A DNA stretch of 7,009 nt. It comes from Bacteroidales bacterium. Its GTDB lineage: Bacteria > Bacteroidota > Bacteroidia > Bacteroidales > UBA932. The notes below the pieces were generated by a model, which did not search any database, was not told where the DNA came from, and was given only the letters and a program-made list of their open reading frames with translations. The DNA lies in contig JAEDMF010000087.1 in NCBI GenBank assembly GCA_016303175.1, forward strand, positions 1 to 7,009. The letters are read 5' to 3'. The position numbers and the translations under genes were made by a program. Each line of letters starts with the position of its first letter. The stretch's first letter is position 1. Positions 1 through 6,863 of the stretch are shown one piece after another.

Positions 1-60
1 GATTTGAATTGGATTTTCAAAGATGAAGCAACTTACTTTTTGATGGTTTAAAAGATGAGA
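1..60. other. Short non-coding edge, nothing recognised
   Basis: AT-rich sequence at the window edge, downstream of the minus-strand peptidase gene and its hairpin. I see no convincing open frame, RNA or promoter. It may be the start of the spacer before a gene outside the window. Confidence 0.5.
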
Positions 61-96
61 AAGAGAGCAAATCGGAAACAGGCGGTTTGCTCTCTT
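61..96 (-). terminator. Hairpin terminator after the M16 peptidase gene
   Basis: Perfect 11-base inverted repeat: the arm at 61-71 (AAGAGAGCAAA) pairs with the arm at 86-96 (TTTGCTCTCTT) around a 14-base loop. It begins 5 bases past the peptidase stop codon. Read on the minus strand, the stem is followed by TCTCATCTTTTAAA, a broken T-rich tract, which suits an imperfect intrinsic terminator for that gene. On the plus strand no T tract follows. The position and stem perfection are seen; the terminator function is inferred. Confidence 0.65.
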
Positions 97-101
97 GAAA
101 A

Positions 102-2900
102 TTACTTGGCAGGGCCCATCTCAATCTCTATGAAATTGCCCTGGTCGAGGATGGCCTTTGCAAAAGCTGCAATCTTCTCCTTGGTGAGCGAAGCAATCAG
201 AGCGTCAGCGCTCTCATCCTTGTTGACACCCTCCTCATAATATGATTTGAGTATGCTCATCCAATAATGGTTGCTGATGCGGTTTTGCTCCTGACGGTTC
301 TTGAAGTTCTCCACCATCCTTGCGAAAAACTCGTCCGAAGGACCATTTTCTGCCATATCCTTCACACCCTTGACTGCAAGGGCCTCCAAAGAGGCTGCCT
401 GAGCCACATTGGTGTCAAAATAAACATTGAATACAAGTTCCTCGACAGGACGTCTTTCGAAGTCGCCATAAACGGAAGCGCCATAAGTACCGCCCTCTTC
501 CTCGCGCAGGCTGTCCGTGTAAACCATATTGAGTATATAGGTAAGAGCATTGAGCAACAGCTTGTTCTCCTGCGTCGCGCTCATCCTTGCCGAATATATC
601 TGGAAGACGCTCGCCTTGGGAGTAGTCATTGGAGTGGTGAAATGGTCAATGACTTTGCCCTCCGCCATTCGCACCTTGTCATCCTCCCAGCCGAGAGCCT
701 TCTTACCCTTGGGCAGGGCACCTATATATTTCTCTACCAAAGGCTTGAGGCTTTCTACATCCACATTGCCAACTATATATACACTTGCTCCGGCTGCACT
801 GCTGAAGAGTCTCCTGTAGGCCTTCTCGGTATTGGCGAGGCTGGCCTTGGCGAGAACGTCGGCATTGACGATGAAACGGCGGGAAGAAGAACTGTAAACA
901 GTAGATGTAATCCTCTTCTGGAGCTGGAACATAGGATTGGTCTCGAGGTTGGGCAGCATTGAATTGAGTTGGTCAATTCCAATCTTGTACTCGTTTTCAT
1001 CAAAACGGGGATCAGTAAACTCCAGATAGAGCAGCTGGAGAGCCGTTTCAAGGTCCTTGGGTGTGGAAGTCGCGGTGATGCCGTGCTGGGTCCTGTCAAA
1101 ATAGGGCAGGACAGTAACCATCTTGCCTGCAAGCAGTTTGTTCAGTTCCGACTTGCTGAAACTGCTCAGACCGCTGTTCTGCATATACAAACCGAGTACA
1201 TTGTCTTCGAAGGAATAAAGCTCTTCGTCCGTAATGAGGGATTCGCCTCCGTCCATAACAAGCTTGACCATCACCTCATCCTTCTTGTACTCGGTAGGAA
1301 GCACAACTACGCGGACACCATTCTTGAGCACCCATTCAGTAGAGCCGGAGATGCTCTCCGAGCTTGTTTTGACCTTGGAACCCTTGATACGGGATGCATC
1401 CAGAAGAGTCAAGCCAGTCTCCTCAACTGCCGGGGCTGACACCTCAGCCTTACGGGAAGCTAGCACGACGTCGAGAATCTGCTGCTCGGAAGGATGCTCG
1501 ACAGAAGAAGGACCGACAAGCAGCACAACCATATTCTTATCGGTAAACAGAGGACAGGCGAGCTGGTTGATTATCGTTTCATTCAGCTGTGAACATATCA
1601 TCTTCGCGATGTCGTACCTCGTCTGGGGAGTCATAAAGGGAGTATTGTCGAAGAAGTTGCTGATCAGAGGACGGATGAACTCCGAATTCTTGCGGCTGTC
1701 CGCGCCCTGAGCCGCCTTCTCATACGAAGAAAGCAGATTGTCCTTGGCCCTTTGGAGCTCGGCGGCAGTCACGCCGTATCTCTTGGCTCTCTCAACTTCG
1801 GTCATAATGGCAGTGAGGGCCTCAATATCCTGACCATTCTTGAATTCGACCGAAGCGCCCATTGCGTCACAGGTCTCCATCAGATTTTCGCTGCCTACAG
1901 CGGCAGAGAGGAAGGGAGCGTCGGGTTTTGAGGAGATATCCTCAAGACGCTCGTCGATGGCCATAGAGAAGAGGTCATACACAAGGTTCAGGAGGAAAAC
2001 CTGATCCGTATTGTTGAACTGCTCGGGAACGGCGGTACGTCTCCAAAGAATTGAATAGCTATTGGAAGGGACCTCATCATCGGTAATCACGCCCACGACG
2101 GGTTCCTCATTCTCGGGGATGAAGATGGGTTCCATCTCCTTGGGGTTCACAGGGGCAGGAATATCGGCGAAGAGGGTCTTGATTTTAGCCTCGATCTGGT
2201 TCACATCAATGTCTCCGACGACTATTACGGCCTGCTTGTCGGGACGGTACCAGGTCTGGTAGAAATCCACGATAGCCTCGCGGGGGAAGGTTTTCAGGGT
2301 CTCCTCCGAGCCGATGATGTTGGTCGTGGCGTACTTGGTGTTCCCATAATAATAAGGCATACTCTTTTCGAAAATTCTCCAGCCGGCATTGTTGCGCGTC
2401 CTCTTCTCCTCAAGGATGACTCCTCTCTCGGAGTTGATTTCCTTCTCCTCATTCAGCACGAAGTGGGAATAATCGTGCATTACAAGCAGACAGGTATCAA
2501 TGATGCCCTCGCGCACGACGGGAACGTTGTTCAGCATATACTGGGTCGTCTCCACGCCGGTGGAAGCATTGATGTTGCCGCCGAAAGAGCAGCCTATCTT
2601 CTGAAGATACTCGAGCATCTGCTTGCCGGGAAGGTTCTTCAGGCCATTGAAGCACATATGCTCAAGGAAGTGGGCAAGACCGTCCTGACCCGGGCCCTCG
2701 TTGATTGCTCCGACATTGGATGCAAGATAGAACTCGCACCTTTTCTCGGGCTTGTCATTGTGACGAATGTAATAGGTAAGTCCATTCTCGAGCTTACCCA
2801 CCCTCACTTCCGGGTCATTCGGAAGGGGTTGGGGCTGCTGTTGGGCGGACATTGTTGCTGCAGCAAAAAGGGCTGCAATAAAAACAAATATCTGTTTCAT
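102..2900 (-). CDS. Periplasmic M16 (pitrilysin/insulinase-type) zinc peptidase
   Basis: Complete 932-residue secreted peptidase. Residues 1-19 form a signal peptide (basic start, hydrophobic core, probable cleavage after Ser-Ala, then Gln-rich sequence); there is no lipobox Cys, so a soluble periplasmic enzyme is expected. The inverted zinc motif HxxEH is at His77-Glu80-His81 (HFLEHMCFNG), and Glu158 in the SERGVILEE segment is at the right distance to be the third zinc ligand. The length fits the fused two-half architecture, with an active N-terminal M16 half and an inactive C-terminal half. The C-terminal half keeps the Arg/Tyr element (Arg799, Tyr806 in LREEEGGTYG) used by the family to bind substrate. 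All catalytic residues are present, so it should be active; M16 enzymes typically cut peptides or small unfolded proteins. The substrate is unknown. The start is fixed by the signal peptide. It is transcribed alone, divergent from the radical SAM gene. A one-mismatch -7 element (TAACTTCG, minus strand, 2949-2942) is the only promoter hint upstream. Confidence 0.95.
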   Translation of the reverse strand: MKQIFVFIAALFAAATMSAQQQPQPLPNDPEVRVGKLENGLTYYIRHNDKPEKRCEFYLASNVGAINEGPGQDGLAHFLEHMCFNGLKNLPGKQMLEYLQKIGCSFGGNINASTGVETTQYMLNNVPVVREGIIDTCLLVMHDYSHFVLNEEKEINSERGVILEEKRTRNNAGWRIFEKSMPYYYGNTKYATTNIIGSEETLKTFPREAIVDFYQTWYRPDKQAVIVVGDIDVNQIEAKIKTLFADIPAPVNPKEMEPIFIPENEEPVVGVITDDEVPSNSYSILWRRTAVPEQFNNTDQVFLLNLVYDLFSMAIDERLEDISSKPDAPFLSAAVGSENLMETCDAMGASVEFKNGQDIEALTAIMTEVERAKRYGVTAAELQRAKDNLLSSYEKAAQGADSRKNSEFIRPLISNFFDNTPFMTPQTRYDIAKMICSQLNETIINQLACPLFTDKNMVVLLVGPSSVEHPSEQQILDVVLASRKAEVSAPAVEETGLTLLDASRIKGSKVKTSSESISGSTEWVLKNGVRVVVLPTEYKKDEVMVKLVMDGGESLITDEELYSFEDNVLGLYMQNSGLSSFSKSELNKLLAGKMVTVLPYFDRTQHGITATSTPKDLETALQLLYLEFTDPRFDENEYKIGIDQLNSMLPNLETNPMFQLQKRITSTVYSSSSRRFIVNADVLAKASLANTEKAYRRLFSSAAGASVYIVGNVDVESLKPLVEKYIGALPKGKKALGWEDDKVRMAEGKVIDHFTTPMTTPKASVFQIYSARMSATQENKLLLNALTYILNMVYTDSLREEEGGTYGASVYGDFERRPVEELVFNVYFDTNVAQAASLEALAVKGVKDMAENGPSDEFFARMVENFKNRQEQNRISNHYWMSILKSYYEEGVNKDESADALIASLTKEKIAAFAKAILDQGNFIEIEMGPAK

Positions 2901-3012
2901 ACTCTCAAAAGTTTCATTTGCAGGTTTTACAAATCAATCGGCGAAGTTAGCAAAAATGATTCTTATCTTTGCAATTCGGGTTTTAAATTTGCAGCAAAAG
3001 GGGAATTTACGG
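2901..3012. other. Divergent intergenic region
   Basis: A 112-base spacer between the divergently transcribed M16 peptidase and radical SAM genes, which must hold promoters for both. The plus-strand promoter element is clear and listed separately. For the minus strand only an imperfect -7 match (TAACTTCG) is visible. I see no strong inverted repeat that would suggest a shared operator. Confidence 0.7.
2964..2971 (+). promoter_or_regulatory. Bacteroidota -7 promoter element for the ygiQ operon
   Basis: TATCTTTG followed by CA is an exact match to the Bacteroidota primary sigma -7 consensus TAnnTTTG. I could not find a convincing TTTG-type -33 element at the usual spacing of about 20 bases. 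A second exact match, TAAATTTG, lies 20 bases downstream at 2984-2991. Transcription from the first would begin near 2978, leaving a leader of roughly 35 bases before the chosen start at 3013. Promoter activity is inferred from consensus only. Confidence 0.6.
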
Positions 3013-4839
3013 ATGAATTGCCCGGCAGACACAAAGCCCAAATTTAATGCAGGAGCTATGGCAGAAATGTTTCCCACATCATTGAAGGAAGTCCAAAAAC
3101 TCGGCTGGGACTACATAGACATCATATTCTTCACGGGAGATGCCTTTGTGGACCATCCCAGCTTCGGCACGGCGTGCATCGCACGCTACCTCCAGTCATA
3201 CGGCTACCGCGTGGCCATAGTTCCCCAGCCCAACTGGAGGGACGACTTAAGGGACTTCCGCAAGCTGGGGGCGCCGAGGCTGTACTTCGCCGTGAACGCC
3301 GGCGCAATGGACTCTATGGTGAACCACTACACAGCAGCCAGACGTCTGCGCAGCGACGACGCATACACACCGGAAGGACGCGCGGGGATGAGGCCTGACA
3401 GGGCTGTGAGCGTATATTGCAGAATACTCAAGGAACTGTGGCCGGAGGTGCCCGTTATAGCCGGAGGAGTGGAAGCATCCCTGCGCCGCCTGACCCACTA
3501 CGACTACTGGTCTGACAGCATTATGCCCTCGGTCATTGTGGACAGCGGGATGGACTTCCTTTGCTACGGTATGGGAGAAAAAGCTATGCTGAACATCACC
3601 AGAGCCATAGAGAAAGGATGGAGCCGGAGGCAGTTGGAAACTCTTGCCCAGTTCGCCTTCTTCCGCAAAGGCAGCCCGCGCATCAAGGCGGAGGGTGACG
3701 GTGTGCTGAATGAAGGCAGCACCGGAGCAAAACTTCTGCATAGCTACGAGGATTGTCTGAAGGACAAACGCTGTCTCGCAGAAAACTTCCGACACATTGA
3801 ACTCAACTCCAACGTGGCTGCCCCGCAAACCCTGATTGAACCCGTGCAGGACGGCTACATTCAGGTCAACCCTCCCCTGCCTCCCTCCACAACGGAGGAA
3901 ATGGATTCCTTCTGGGACCTGCCCTTCACCAAACTTCCTCACCCGCGTTACAAAGGCAAGCGCATCCCCGCCTACGATATGATTAAGGACAGCATCATCA
4001 CCCACAGGGGCTGTTTCGGAGGATGTAATTTCTGCACCATCGCGGCTCACCAGGGGAAGGTCATCCAAAGCCGCAGCGAAGCATCCATACTGGCGGAGGT
4101 AGAAAAGCTTGCCAAAATGGACTCCTTCAAAGGCAATATCTCCGACCTTGGAGCTCCCACGGCCAATATGTACGGAATGAAGGGCAAGGACTCCAGCCTC
4201 TGCGCCAAGTGCCGCCGCCAATCCTGCCTCTATCCCAGAGTGTGTCCCAACCTCGAGCGCAGCCACAAAAGGCTGTTGGACCTGTACGACAAAGTCTGCT
4301 CGGTTAAGGGGATAAGGCACGCCTACGTAGGCAGCGGGGTACGCTACGACCTCTTTTTAGACGAAAAAGGCTTCAACGCAGAGGGAGGAAGGGAGTACCT
4401 GCGGGAGTTGATGCTCAAACACTGCTCAGGCCGCCTGAAAATAGCCCCCGAGCACACCGAAGACCATGTGCTTGACCTTATGGCCAAACCTTCCTTCAAA
4501 CTGTTCGGGACCCTGCGCAGGGAATTCGATGCTATCAACCGCAGAGAAGGCACCCACGTCGAACTTGTGCCCTACTTCATTTCGTCCCATCCGGGATGCA
4601 CCCTTGAAGATATGCGCAAACTGGCCTCAAACCCCTGTCTCAAAGGCATTTGGATGGACCAAGTGCAGGACTTTATGCCCACGCCGATGACAACCTCCTC
4701 GATTATGTTCGCCACAGGATTGGACCCGCGTACGCTCAAAAGCGTCTTCGTAGAGAGGGATGGCGAGCGCAAGAAACAACAGAAATCCTTCTTCTTCAAA
4801 AACAAAAAGAAACTATTGCCCATAAACAAAAAGAAATAA
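3013..4839 (+). CDS. ygiQ: YgiQ family radical SAM protein
   Basis: A 608-residue cytosolic iron-sulfur protein of the YgiQ (UPF0313) family; its reaction is not established. The N-terminal domain (about 20-290, Radical_SAM_N type) carries the family hallmarks GDAFVDHPSFG, DAYTPEGR and GGVEASLRRLTHYDYWSD. The radical SAM core follows, with CX3CX2C at Cys334, Cys338 and Cys341 (RGCFGGCNFC) to bind the 4Fe-4S cluster that cleaves S-adenosylmethionine. Four more cysteines (397, 400, 405, 411; CAKCRRQSC and nearby) could hold a further cluster, which is inference. GVRYD, KIAPEHTE and PYFISSHPG are also typical. The C-terminal DUF3362-like part stops early in a Lys-rich tail (FFFKNKKKLLPINKKK). 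The frame is open from 2956, but that ATG lies upstream of the -7 element at 2964. The ATG at 3013 has an AAAGGGG sequence about 9 bases upstream and is preferred; ATG at 3058 is also possible. First gene of an operon with the FMN/iron-sulfur gene. Confidence 0.95.
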   Translation: MNCPADTKPKFNAGAMAEMFPTSLKEVQKLGWDYIDIIFFTGDAFVDHPSFGTACIARYLQSYGYRVAIVPQPNWRDDLRDFRKLGAPRLYFAVNAGAMDSMVNHYTAARRLRSDDAYTPEGRAGMRPDRAVSVYCRILKELWPEVPVIAGGVEASLRRLTHYDYWSDSIMPSVIVDSGMDFLCYGMGEKAMLNITRAIEKGWSRRQLETLAQFAFFRKGSPRIKAEGDGVLNEGSTGAKLLHSYEDCLKDKRCLAENFRHIELNSNVAAPQTLIEPVQDGYIQVNPPLPPSTTEEMDSFWDLPFTKLPHPRYKGKRIPAYDMIKDSIITHRGCFGGCNFCTIAAHQGKVIQSRSEASILAEVEKLAKMDSFKGNISDLGAPTANMYGMKGKDSSLCAKCRRQSCLYPRVCPNLERSHKRLLDLYDKVCSVKGIRHAYVGSGVRYDLFLDEKGFNAEGGREYLRELMLKHCSGRLKIAPEHTEDHVLDLMAKPSFKLFGTLRREFDAINRREGTHVELVPYFISSHPGCTLEDMRKLASNPCLKGIWMDQVQDFMPTPMTTSSIMFATGLDPRTLKSVFVERDGERKKQQKSFFFKNKKKLLPINKKK

Positions 4840-4848
4840 TTCCTATAA

Positions 4849-5913
4849 ATGACAAAGACACTTATCCAACGCATACTCGCGCTCCTGACGGCCCTGCTTG
4901 TCATAGCAGCCATATCCCTTCGCCGAGACGGCCGCCTGCTGGGCCACGATATCCACTTTGCAAGCAAGGGGGCATCAGACACTACAAGACTGGAAATCCG
5001 GAACGGGACCATCATTGTGAACACCTCTGAACTTTCCAAGGACATTCTGGGCTATGCAGGTCCCCTGCCCCTCAAAGTCTTCGTCACCGAAGGACGAATA
5101 GACAGTATTGCCGTGCTGGAGAACTCCGAGACTCCGGGCTTCCTGCGTCACGCGACAAAGGTGCTGCTGCCCCAATACATAGGCAAGACGGTAGATGAAG
5201 CCCGCGCAGCCGAGGTGGATGCCGTAAGCGGCTGTACCTTCAGCTCTTCTGCCTTAATTGCCAATATGGACCTGGCCCTTGCCCAGATTCCCGGCAACAG
5301 TTCCGACCTGCTGAAAGGAACAAAACACGACCCGGCCGCCATTGCCAAGCTCATAATTGCCTTCATAGTGGCCCTGATGGCCGCCATACTACCTCTTTTT
5401 GTCAAAAACAAGACCTACAGAATGGTGCAAATGGTGCTGAATGTGGCTGTGCTGGGCTTCTACAGCGCAACTTTCCTGAGCTACTCGTCCCTTGTGGGGG
5501 CAATGTCTAACGGCCTGGGCATAATGAACCTGACTCTGGCCCTGCTGCTAGTGCTGGCATTTATCTATCCCCTTTTCGGGAAAAAGAACTATTACTGCAC
5601 CTGGGCCTGTCCCTATGGCTCGGCGCAGGAACTCGTCGGCAAGTGCAGCAATAAGAAGCTCAATATGAGCCCCAAGGTCATAAAGGGACTGAAATGGGTG
5701 CAATATATATTGTGGGCAGTGCTGATGGTGCTCTCTTGGAGCGGCATCTTCCTTGATTGGATGAATTACGAAATCTTCTCAGCCTTCATCTGGGACAGCG
5801 CCCAGTGGATTGTAATCGCCTTTGCTGCGGTTTTCCTGGTGTTGAGCATTTTCGTCAACAGGCCCTTCTGCAGGTTTGTCTGCCCGGTCGGAGCTATGCT
5901 GAAAAAGCTTTAG
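4849..5913 (+). CDS. FMN-binding, 4Fe-4S membrane electron-transfer protein (NosR/NapH-like)
   Basis: A 354-residue inner-membrane redox protein. After a first membrane segment (about 5-24) comes an FMN_bind domain (about 40-145), expected on the periplasmic side. Its DAVSGCTFSS segment matches the flavinylation motif, with Thr130 as the likely covalent FMN site; the motif usually reads SGAT, and here Cys129 replaces Ala. Five more hydrophobic segments follow, near 164-184, 192-213, 224-241, 281-302 and 318-336. Two CX3CP motifs, Cys250/Cys254 (CTWACPYG) and Cys341/Cys345 (CRFVCPVG), resemble the Fer4_5 pattern of NosR, NapH and YccM; Cys266 is nearby. The known role of such proteins is electron transfer across the membrane between a flavin and iron-sulfur centres. 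FMN attachment would need an ApbE flavin transferase, which is not in this window. The protein ends 9 residues after its last Cys and lacks the ferredoxin domain of full-length NosR. The ATG lies 9 bases after the ygiQ stop with no obvious ribosome site, so co-transcription is very likely. The electron donor and acceptor are unknown. Confidence 0.88.
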   Translation: MTKTLIQRILALLTALLVIAAISLRRDGRLLGHDIHFASKGASDTTRLEIRNGTIIVNTSELSKDILGYAGPLPLKVFVTEGRIDSIAVLENSETPGFLRHATKVLLPQYIGKTVDEARAAEVDAVSGCTFSSSALIANMDLALAQIPGNSSDLLKGTKHDPAAIAKLIIAFIVALMAAILPLFVKNKTYRMVQMVLNVAVLGFYSATFLSYSSLVGAMSNGLGIMNLTLALLLVLAFIYPLFGKKNYYCTWACPYGSAQELVGKCSNKKLNMSPKVIKGLKWVQYILWAVLMVLSWSGIFLDWMNYEIFSAFIWDSAQWIVIAFAAVFLVLSIFVNRPFCRFVCPVGAMLKKL

Positions 5914-5918
5914 CAGGG

Positions 5919-6863
5919 CTACTTTCTTCTCACAAGGAAGCGGGAAGCCCATATCCAGGCCTTCAGAATGAGTGCCTGCGGTTTGTTAAGGCCATATTTC
6001 TTCTTTCGCTGCCACCACGCGGCAAAGGCAGCAGAGGAGGAAGCGGAGGAGGGACCTACGGGATCTGAGCCGACTGCGGAGGAGGCTGAGCCAGAAGAAG
6101 CGATAGCAGATGAGGAGCCGGCGGAGGGGGATGAAGAGGCGGCTGAGGAGGATGAAGAGGCGGCTGAGGAGGAAGAGGCAGCGGCGGGATGCGGAACATA
6201 CTCCAGACCTTCCCAATTGCGGGTGGAGCTACCCTCGGGAAGCATATACTCCCATTCGAGCTCAGGGGTATCCATCAGAGCAAAGGTCTGCGTGAGCTGG
6301 TCCCTGTTGGAAAGATGCACGAGGCATTCCCACCACCAACGGTCAAAATTCACTACGGCCGGGTCATTATGCTTGCGGAAAATCATATTGGTTTCCATCA
6401 GACCGGCGTGCTCCTGAACCCCTCCTCTGCGCAGGAAGGTGACTACCCTCAGCAATTTGCCAAGCCTTTCCCTTCGGTCCACAAGGCACTTCAGGGCCTC
6501 CCTGTAAGGACAATCATTGAAGGGATGGCGCACGCCGGCGAACTTCACGTCCCTGTCCCTCAATTGTCTACACAGCTTATAAACAGAATCTCCAGTAATG
6601 CGCACATTCCCGTCAAGCCACAGACTCCAGCGGCTCTCCTCCGGCAAACAGGTATGAGGGTTAAGTTTCTGACTGCGCGCAAGCAGGGTCATATCCTCCC
6701 ATTCGAAGGGAATTTCCTCAATTTTCCACACACCTGAATAGTCCTGCTTCTTTGCGCCCTTCTGCACAAAACAAATGAACTCAAAGTCCTCCGGCGCCTG
6801 AAAAGGCTGCATAAGTGTATCGTAAGAGCCTGTGATGCAGGTATATACAATGATTTTATCCAT
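5919..6863 (-). CDS. DUF616 (TOD1/MUCI70 glycosyltransferase-like) protein with Ser/Ala-rich segment
   Basis: A 314-residue protein whose first 225 residues resemble the DUF616 domain (TOD1/MUCI70 glycosyltransferase-like). Visible hallmarks are the start IVYTCITGSYD (5-15), the core SLWLDGNVRI (80-89, including an Asp suited to nucleotide-sugar or metal binding), HPFNDCPYREA (113-123), the METNMIFRKHN segment (156-166) and RDQLTQTFAL (187-196). It probably transfers a sugar in surface polysaccharide or glycan synthesis, but no substrate can be named and no glycan cluster is visible here. Residues 227-282 are low-complexity, about half Ser and a third Ala. A basic, partly hydrophobic tail follows (WWQRKKK, then an Ala/Ile/Trp/Leu-rich stretch ending in Arg-Arg-Lys) that could associate with the membrane. 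There is no signal peptide, so a cytoplasmic location is likely. The frame is open from 6956, but the extra 31 residues do not fit the family and span the -7 element at 6932-6939. ATG at 6863 places the conserved strand at the N-terminus and has AGGGA about 8 bases upstream. It converges on the FMN/iron-sulfur gene. Confidence 0.82.
   Translation of the reverse strand: MDKIIVYTCITGSYDTLMQPFQAPEDFEFICFVQKGAKKQDYSGVWKIEEIPFEWEDMTLLARSQKLNPHTCLPEESRWSLWLDGNVRITGDSVYKLCRQLRDRDVKFAGVRHPFNDCPYREALKCLVDRRERLGKLLRVVTFLRRGGVQEHAGLMETNMIFRKHNDPAVVNFDRWWWECLVHLSNRDQLTQTFALMDTPELEWEYMLPEGSSTRNWEGLEYVPHPAAASSSSAASSSSSAASSSPSAGSSSAIASSGSASSAVGSDPVGPSSASSSAAFAAWWQRKKKYGLNKPQALILKAWIWASRFLVRRK
6018..6185 (-). 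repeat. Purine-skewed low-complexity tract encoding Ser/Ala-rich segment
   Basis: On the plus strand this tract is dominated by GAG, GAA, GCG and GGA triplets, giving strong purine skew. On the coding (minus) strand it reads as Ser and Ala codons (residues 227-282 of the DUF616 protein). The composition differs sharply from both sides of the same gene, consistent with growth by repeat expansion. It includes the perfect tandem repeat at 6130-6171. Confidence 0.8.
6130..6171. repeat. Perfect 21-base tandem duplication, two copies
   Basis: The unit starting GATGAAGAGGCGGCTGAGGA is 21 bases long and occurs twice without mismatch, at 6130-6150 and 6151-6171. A shorter degenerate continuation (GAAGAGGCAGCGGCG) follows. 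The unit is a multiple of three, so each copy adds seven residues of the Ser/Ala pattern without changing frame. The identity of the copies suggests a recent duplication. Confidence 0.9.

Noticed and set aside
267..962. 231-residue plus-strand open frame opposite the M16 peptidase gene
   Set aside because: Shadow of the peptidase's C-terminal half. There is no family resemblance, and other plus-strand frames opposite this gene are equally uninformative.
2956..3012. 19-residue N-terminal extension of the radical SAM protein
   Set aside because: It starts upstream of the -7 promoter element at 2964-2971, so its start codon would not be in the transcript.
3247..4320. 357-residue open frame on the minus strand opposite the radical SAM gene
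   Set aside because: It lies entirely inside a clearly conserved gene on the other strand, its translation has no recognisable motifs, and it has no promoter or ribosome site. Such long antisense frames are common in genes with this codon usage.
4840..4848. Possible separate promoter for the FMN/iron-sulfur gene in the gap after ygiQ
   Set aside because: The gap is 9 bases and I found no TAnnTTTG element just upstream within the end of ygiQ; co-transcription is simpler.
5968..6417. Plus-strand frame with a Glu/Ala-rich stretch across the repeat tract
   Set aside because: Acidic Glu/Ala stretches occur in real proteins, so I considered it. But both sides of the stretch are antisense to conserved DUF616 sequence, and the minus-strand frame stays open with family motifs upstream and a sensible basic tail downstream.
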